A DNA stretch of 10,654 bases from an uncultured Prevotella sp. GTDB lineage: Bacteria; Bacteroidota; Bacteroidia; Bacteroidales; Bacteroidaceae. A model generated the notes under the pieces. That model was not told where the DNA came from and did no database searches. It saw nothing but the letters and a program-made list of their open reading frames with translations. A program made the translations under genes and the position numbers. How positions within the stretch are numbered: position 1 is the stretch's first letter; each line of letters starts with the position of its first letter. Location of the stretch: positions 1 to 10,654 of the forward strand of contig CAJOHP010000066.1 in NCBI GenBank assembly GCA_905234355.1. The letters are read 5' to 3'. Below, piece after piece: positions 7,786 to 10,654 of the stretch.

Positions 7786-7793
7786 TACTTTTG
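7786..7793 (+). promoter_or_regulatory. Bacteroidota -7 promoter element for the proB operon
   Basis: TACTTTTG matches TAnnTTTG. It lies about 105 bases before the proB ATG, giving a leader of about 100 bases. The flanking bases are almost the same as around the element at 9993-10000: 19 of 22 positions match between 7782-7803 and 9989-10010, including bases downstream of the -7 box. No convincing -33 TTTG is seen at the usual distance. Inside the leader, TCAGTCA (near 7806) can pair with TGACTGA (near 7869), so some 5' structure is possible. Confidence 0.55.
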
Positions 7794-7898
7794 CACTCAG
7801 TTTCAGTCAGCGCGAGACCATCACGAACCTACCCGAACACGTGCCGCCGCGCTCCAAGCCTGACAGAGTGACTGACGCAAAAAAAGACAGACCAAGCA

Positions 7899-8669
7899 AT
7901 GGAGAAACGAATAGTAGTGAAAATAGGGTCGAACGCCCTGACGCGCCCCGACGGCCGTCTCGACGTCACCCGCATGTCGGCACTGGTCGACCAGATAGCA
8001 TGGATGCGTAGCCACGGCTACGAGGTGATACTCGTCTCGAGCGGCGCCGTGGCCTGCGGACGACGAGAGCTGCAGGGCGTGGACCATGAGCTCGACTCCG
8101 TGGAGCAGCGACAGCTCTTCTCCGCACTAGGACAGGCCAAGCTCATCGGCCTCTACTACGACCTCTTCCGCGAATACCACATACACGTGGGACAGGTGCT
8201 CACCATGCGAGACAACTTCCAGCCAGGCGAGCAATATCAGAACCAGCAGGCCTGCATGCGCGTGATGCTCGAAAACGGCGTACTGCCCATCGTCAACGAG
8301 AACGACACGGTCTCCGTCACCGAGCTGATGTTTACCGACAACGACGAGCTCTCCGGACTCATCGCCCAGATGACCGAGGCCAGCACGCTCGTACTGCTGA
8401 GCAACATCGACGGCATCTTCACCGGCAACCCCGCCGACCCGACCTCGAAGCTCATCAGACAAGTGCCACCAGGCACTGACCTCTCACACTACATACAGAC
8501 CGAGAAAAGCTCGGCCGGAAGGGGCGGCATGCAGTCGAAATATGCCACGGCCATACGCGTGCAGAAAGCGGGCATCAGGGTGCTCATTGCCAATGGCAAG
8601 CGCGACAACATACTCATCGACCTGATAGAGCACAAGGCCGACACGCCCCACACGGAGTTCCGACCATAA
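7899..8669 (+). CDS. proB: Glutamate 5-kinase, short form without PUA domain
   Basis: 256 residues. It phosphorylates L-glutamate with ATP to gamma-glutamyl phosphate, the first step of proline synthesis in the cytoplasm. Amino-acid-kinase family motifs are complete: V-K-I-G-S-N-A-L (7-14), I-L-V-S-S-G-A-V-A-C-G (44-54), G-Q-A-K-L-I (78-83), I-H-V-G-Q (95-99), V-N-E-N-D-T-V-S-V (132-140), T-D-N-D-E-L-S (146-152), S-N-I-D-G-I-F-T (168-175) and G-R-G-G-M-Q-S-K (207-214). It ends after the kinase domain; E. coli ProB carries about 100 further residues of PUA domain, so this is the short form. The ATG follows an A-rich stretch, usual for Bacteroidota. The partner gene proA is not next to it; a membrane-bound AraC-type gene follows after 7 bases, probably in the same transcript. 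Confidence 0.95.
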   Translation: MEKRIVVKIGSNALTRPDGRLDVTRMSALVDQIAWMRSHGYEVILVSSGAVACGRRELQGVDHELDSVEQRQLFSALGQAKLIGLYYDLFREYHIHVGQVLTMRDNFQPGEQYQNQQACMRVMLENGVLPIVNENDTVSVTELMFTDNDELSGLIAQMTEASTLVLLSNIDGIFTGNPADPTSKLIRQVPPGTDLSHYIQTEKSSAGRGGMQSKYATAIRVQKAGIRVLIANGKRDNILIDLIEHKADTPHTEFRP

Positions 8670-8676
8670 AGAAAAG

Positions 8677-9570
8677 ATGAGACAGACACTACACCTTATT
8701 TTATTATATACCATCCTGACACTGGCTGCCTGCAACCAGCCGGCCTGTGTGCCACAGAAGGCCAGTCACACCGCGCATGTGGCGAAGCACATGCAGAAAC
8801 GCACGGCACGAGCCGACACAAGCCTCAACAAGAAGAGCTATGCCGAACTGCTCCGATGGTCGGCACAGATGAGTGCACGCCACCGCGAGCAGCAGCAGCT
8901 CATAGAGCACCACAAGACCGAAAGCAGGCGCTACAGGCTAGCTGCCATCGTCGGCACGGTCGTGGCCCTGTTCGCCTCGGGCACGGCACTCTACCTCTAC
9001 TGCCTACAGCGACGGAGAAGCAGCTCGCCGGCAATGCTCCAGACAGAACACGGCCCTGTAGCCACGGCCACAACCGACACGACACAGCCCGAAACAGCTC
9101 AGCCCGACGCAGTACTGCCCGAGACTGTATTGCACGAGACAGCAATACCCGATACGACTCAGCACGATACGCCACAGCACGATACGCCACAGCACGAAGA
9201 AGCTCCAGAAATCGCCGACGCGCCGCCCAGCCAGGAGCAACAGCTGTTTCTGAAGATTAGCCACGTAGTGCTCAAAGAAAAGCTATACCTCGACCCCGAA
9301 TTCGGGCGGCAGACCATCATGAACCGTTTCCACCTGACAAAAGAGCGTGTGGGCATGGTGTTCGCACAGGGCAGCCGCTATGCCAACGTGTCCGACTTCG
9401 CCACCGACTGCCGGCTCGACCACGCACGACAACTGCTCAAAAACGCGCCCGAGATGTCTATTGCCGACATTGCCACGGCATCGGGATTCACCGTCAGGAG
9501 CACCTTCACGCGCAGCTTCCGCATGAAGTACGGACTCACCCCGACGGAGTTTCGTGCGCAACAGGCATAA
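8677..9570 (+). CDS. Lipobox-bearing, membrane-spanning AraC-type regulator
   Basis: 297 residues; not a named family that I recognise. The N-terminus has a lipoprotein-type signal ending L-T-L-A-A-C (Cys19). Residues 20-87 are polar, charged and probably helical (K-K-S-Y-A-E-L-L-R-W, R-H-R-E-Q-Q-Q-L-I-E-H), resembling the stretch before the membrane helix in TPR-type sensor proteins but without visible TPR units. A single membrane helix covers about 88-109, followed by Q-R-R-R. A low-complexity linker (138-177) consists of five-residue repeats, and an AraC DNA-binding domain fills about 188-297, with the second helix-turn-helix reading S-I-A-D-I-A-T-A-S-G-F-T-V-R-S-T-F-T-R-S-F and ending Y-G-L-T-P-T-E-F-R. 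Expected topology: short periplasmic part, cytoplasmic DNA-binding domain. The start ATG lies 7 bases after proB, preceded by AAAGAAAAG. Target genes unknown. Confidence 0.85.
   Translation: MRQTLHLILLYTILTLAACNQPACVPQKASHTAHVAKHMQKRTARADTSLNKKSYAELLRWSAQMSARHREQQQLIEHHKTESRRYRLAAIVGTVVALFASGTALYLYCLQRRRSSSPAMLQTEHGPVATATTDTTQPETAQPDAVLPETVLHETAIPDTTQHDTPQHDTPQHEEAPEIADAPPSQEQQLFLKISHVVLKEKLYLDPEFGRQTIMNRFHLTKERVGMVFAQGSRYANVSDFATDCRLDHARQLLKNAPEMSIADIATASGFTVRSTFTRSFRMKYGLTPTEFRAQQA
9088..9207 (+). repeat. 15-base repeats coding a five-residue (P/H)-(D/E)-T-x-x linker
   Basis: Eight consecutive five-residue units (PETAQ, PDAVL, PETVL, HETAI, PDTTQ, HDTPQ, HDTPQ, HEEAP) make up the linker between the membrane helix and the AraC domain. 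At DNA level the units 9166-9180 and 9181-9195 are identical, 9151-9165 differs at two bases, and earlier units are more diverged. The identical pair points to recent duplication, so the linker length may vary between strains. Confidence 0.8.
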
Positions 9571-9573
9571 CCG

Positions 9574-9598
9574 GCCTAACTAAGTTTCGCTAGTAGGC
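9574..9598 (+). terminator. Weak stem-loop just after the AraC-type gene
   Basis: GCCTA(A)CTA at 9574-9582 can pair with TAGTAGGC at 9591-9598, with one bulged A and an eight-base loop. It begins 4 bases after the stop codon of the proB operon, where a terminator would be expected, but no T-run follows, so efficiency is doubtful. Part of the stem overlaps the left end of the repeat block at 9582-9828. Confidence 0.25.
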
Positions 9599-9828
9599 TG
9601 TTCAATATGTTGTACCCTGTATTTTACTCAACTTTCGCAAGTTGAGTAAGGAGTTGAGGAGTAAGGAGGTAAAGGAGTAAAGTAGAATAGCTCTGCTGAT
9701 AGTATCTCCTACGTGCCCCACAGGAAACAGTCTGATCTACTTTACCTCCACATCTCCTTTACTCCTTTACTCCTCGAAGTTCTTTGCGAGCAAAGCGAGC
9801 AAGCTCGAGCGGAGCGAATGCGAAACTT
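9582..9828. repeat. Nested inverted-repeat block, possibly a small non-autonomous mobile element
   Basis: The block is framed by AAGTTTCGC (9582-9590) and its exact reverse complement GCGAAACTT (9820-9828). Inside lies an 11-base perfect stem, TTACTCAACTT against AAGTTGAGTAA, with a TCGC loop (9624-9649). A purine-rich arm built from GGAGTAA and GGTAAAG units (about 9656-9684) faces a matching pyrimidine-rich arm (about 9737-9775) across about 52 bases. The right end carries CTTTGC-GA-GCAAAG (9782-9795), the palindrome GCTCGAGC (9803-9810) and repeated GCGAG or GAGCG units. No coding frame is convincing. A clear target-site duplication is not seen. It could instead be a REP-like intergenic repeat. 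Confidence 0.55.
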
Positions 9829-9988
9829 TAATTCTTGACGTTTTCGGATAAAACAGACGCCCTACTTTCAAAATTTACAACAAAATATCAAAATCGTCTT
9901 ATTGAAAGTAATAATATCGTACACAAAAGAGTCAATATGTCTTTCAGCAGGAACAATTTGTCCGAGCTATTGCACGCTTGTAAACTTT
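9829..9988. other. A+T-rich non-coding stretch
   Basis: Base composition drops visibly to A+T-rich compared with the genes on either side. No coding frame with family resemblance is present; the 60-codon frame at 9835-10017 has biased, unconvincing content. A perfect 9-base inverted repeat, TACTTTCAA (9863-9871) and TTGAAAGTA (9902-9910), lies 30 bases apart. The region ends at a promoter-like motif, so it may be an upstream control region for the short RNA that follows or the remnant of a lost gene's promoter. Confidence 0.4.
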
Positions 9989-9992
9989 TATG

Positions 9993-10000
9993 TACTTTTG
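9993..10000 (+). promoter_or_regulatory. Bacteroidota -7 promoter element before the candidate small RNA
   Basis: TACTTTTG, an exact TAnnTTTG match, with a TTG at 9969-9971 giving a 21-base spacing that could serve as the -33 box. Flanking bases resemble the proB promoter at 19 of 22 positions. No plus-strand gene follows before the terminator at 10078-10112. Confidence 0.55.
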
Positions 10001-10006
10001 CCCTTA

Positions 10007-10113
10007 GTTTTTACTAGCTCACACCGCCAAAAGGCGGGGAAGTCATTTTTAGATAGGGCATACGCTTCCCCGGCCCCAGCCCTGCACGCCATCCGTGGCG
10101 TGCGGGGCTTTTG
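10007..10113 (+). ncRNA. Candidate short structured RNA with its own promoter and terminator
   Basis: About 105 bases lie between the -7 motif at 9993-10000 and a strong plus-strand terminator, with no coding frame of note. Three pairings are visible: CCGCC-AAAA-GGCGG (10024-10037); GGGGAAG (10036-10042) with CTTCCCC (10065-10071), which overlaps the first by two bases and so may be an alternative fold; and the terminator hairpin. The arrangement of a Bacteroidota promoter, compact structure and terminator is like that described for Bacteroidales structured RNAs such as the Bacteroidales-1 motif, but I cannot confirm membership. The start is estimated as about 7 bases after the -7 box. It could also be a leader of a lost gene. 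Confidence 0.45.
10078..10112 (+). terminator. Rho-independent terminator on the plus strand
   Basis: A 13-pair stem (10078-10090 with 10097-10109, one T-G wobble at 10083/10104) closes on the six-base loop ATCCGT and runs into TTTT at 10109-10112, with further T-rich sequence to 10127. On the minus strand the same hairpin lies just after the GH43 stop but is not followed by a T-run, so it mainly fits plus-strand transcription; it might still help stop the converging GH43 transcript. Confidence 0.65.
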
Positions 10114-10120
10114 CTTGCGT

Positions 10121-10654
10121 CTATTTTCCCGTCTCGGCCTTCAGCTCGGGCCACCCGTCGTCCGTCCAGACGATGGGTCGCTGTATGAGCATGGCTGCTC
10201 CGCCACGTGTGGCGCTGTAGCCATGACAGATGAAGAGGTCTTCGCCGTCGAAGGTATAGGCAGCACAGTGGCCGGCAGCCTCCCACTGCTGCTTGTCGCC
10301 CTCGAGGAAGAGCGTGCCGCCGCCCTGGGCCATGTCGCGGCCGTCGCGGTCGAGATAGGGTCCGACTACGCTGCGGCTGCGCCCCACCGCCACGCGGTAG
10401 TTGCTCTTGGCACCGCGGCAGCAGTAGTCCCACGACACAAAGAGGTAGTAGTAGCCTCCGTGCTTGAAGATGAACGGTGCTTCGATGGCGTTAGTGCCGG
10501 CGAAGCGCGAGGTGGGGTTGGGCTCGGTAGGCTTGTAGTTGGGGTCGTAGCGACGGGCGATGGTGCGGGGTTTCTCGCCCGAGGCGAGGTGCATGGTGGA
10601 GTCGAGGCGTGCGAGTTGGATGCCGTCCCAGAAGGAGCCCCAGACGAGCCAAGG
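10121..10654 (-). CDS. GH43 endo-alpha-1,5-arabinanase, C-terminal part (cut by window edge)
   Basis: 177 residues are visible before the TAG at 10123-10121; the N-terminus lies beyond the right edge. Family GH43 features: V-W-G-S-F-W-D-G-I-Q-L (visible residues 4-14) and N-A-I-E-A-P-F-I-F with the likely catalytic acid Glu58 of the fragment, then H-G-G-Y-Y-Y-L-F-V-S-W-D-Y-C-C-R-G, a signature of the arabinan endo-1,5-alpha-arabinosidase branch. The end, D-D-G-W-P-E-L, is the usual last strand of the five-bladed propeller, so the enzyme probably ends naturally with no extra domain. It would hydrolyse arabinan side chains of pectin, complementing the GH53 galactanase on the same strand about 2.5 kb away. 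Confidence 0.9.
   Translation of the reverse strand, partial: PWLVWGSFWDGIQLARLDSTMHLASGEKPRTIARRYDPNYKPTEPNPTSRFAGTNAIEAPFIFKHGGYYYLFVSWDYCCRGAKSNYRVAVGRSRSVVGPYLDRDGRDMAQGGGTLFLEGDKQQWEAAGHCAAYTFDGEDLFICHGYSATRGGAAMLIQRPIVWTDDGWPELKAETGK

Noticed and set aside
7751..8011. 86-codon plus-strand frame across the proB promoter and start
   Set aside because: It runs through the promoter and leader and into proB in another frame; its Arg/Pro-rich end is a frame shadow.
9151..9195. Possible CRISPR-like repeats
   Set aside because: Units are 15 bases, directly adjacent with no spacers, and in frame with the AraC-type protein.
9013..9264. Minus-strand frames opposite the five-residue repeats
   Set aside because: Their repetitive Tyr/Arg or Cys/Gly content is the antisense of the 15-base repeats, not an independent gene.
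9656..9775. Long hairpin as a terminator for the proB operon
   Set aside because: Arms are imperfect, the loop is about 52 bases and no T-run follows; a repeat element explains it better.
9835..10017. 60-codon plus-strand frame in the A+T-rich intergenic stretch
   Set aside because: No signal, motif or plausible ribosome site; its end is merely the translated promoter motif, as the similar C-T-F-A-L-S-F in the frame at the proB promoter shows.

Overview
The window looks like a piece of a G+C-rich Bacteroidales chromosome, most likely Prevotellaceae. Supporting signs are Bacteroidota-type -7 promoter elements (TAnnTTTG) upstream of several genes, A-rich rather than strong Shine-Dalgarno leaders, extracellular glycoside hydrolases of the pectin side-chain type, a two-component-propeller sensor with an AraC output domain, and a short glutamate 5-kinase without a PUA domain. 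The genus is inferred from these traits; no rRNA or other marker is present.

Layout. Minus strand, 1-1052: two exported proteins that resemble the two halves of the YjbH outer-membrane barrel family, apparently one operon read leftwards. Plus strand, 1183-5904: one uninterrupted 1573-codon frame. Its first ~886 residues are a UvrD-type helicase with an inserted DEDDh exonuclease domain. It then runs, without a stop codon, into a signal-peptide-like segment, a periplasmic propeller sensor, a transmembrane helix and an AraC DNA-binding domain. Minus strand, 5760-7607: a secreted GH53 endo-galactanase whose last 145 bases overlap the end of the AraC domain in antisense. Plus strand, 7899-9570: proB followed after 7 bases by a small lipobox-bearing, membrane-spanning AraC-type protein. 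Positions 9571-10020 hold no gene but contain nested inverted repeats (9582-9828) and an A+T-rich stretch ending in a promoter-like motif. Positions 10007-10113 look like a short structured plus-strand RNA with its own terminator. Minus strand, 10121-10654: the C-terminal part of a GH43 endo-arabinanase, cut by the window edge.

How the parts may work together. GH53 attacks beta-1,4-galactan and GH43 attacks arabinan, both side chains of pectic rhamnogalacturonan I. A propeller/AraC regulator next to them fits a polysaccharide-utilisation locus, because the hybrid two-component (HTCS) regulators of such loci share the propeller and AraC ends. Here the kinase and receiver modules between them are missing. 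The regulator is also fused in frame to a DNA helicase/exonuclease, which has no obvious functional connection. A second membrane-tethered AraC-type protein lies 2.8 kb downstream, so the window contains two proteins that would place an AraC DNA-binding domain on the cytoplasmic face of the inner membrane with no phosphorelay. These, the fusion and the candidate small RNA deserve most follow-up.
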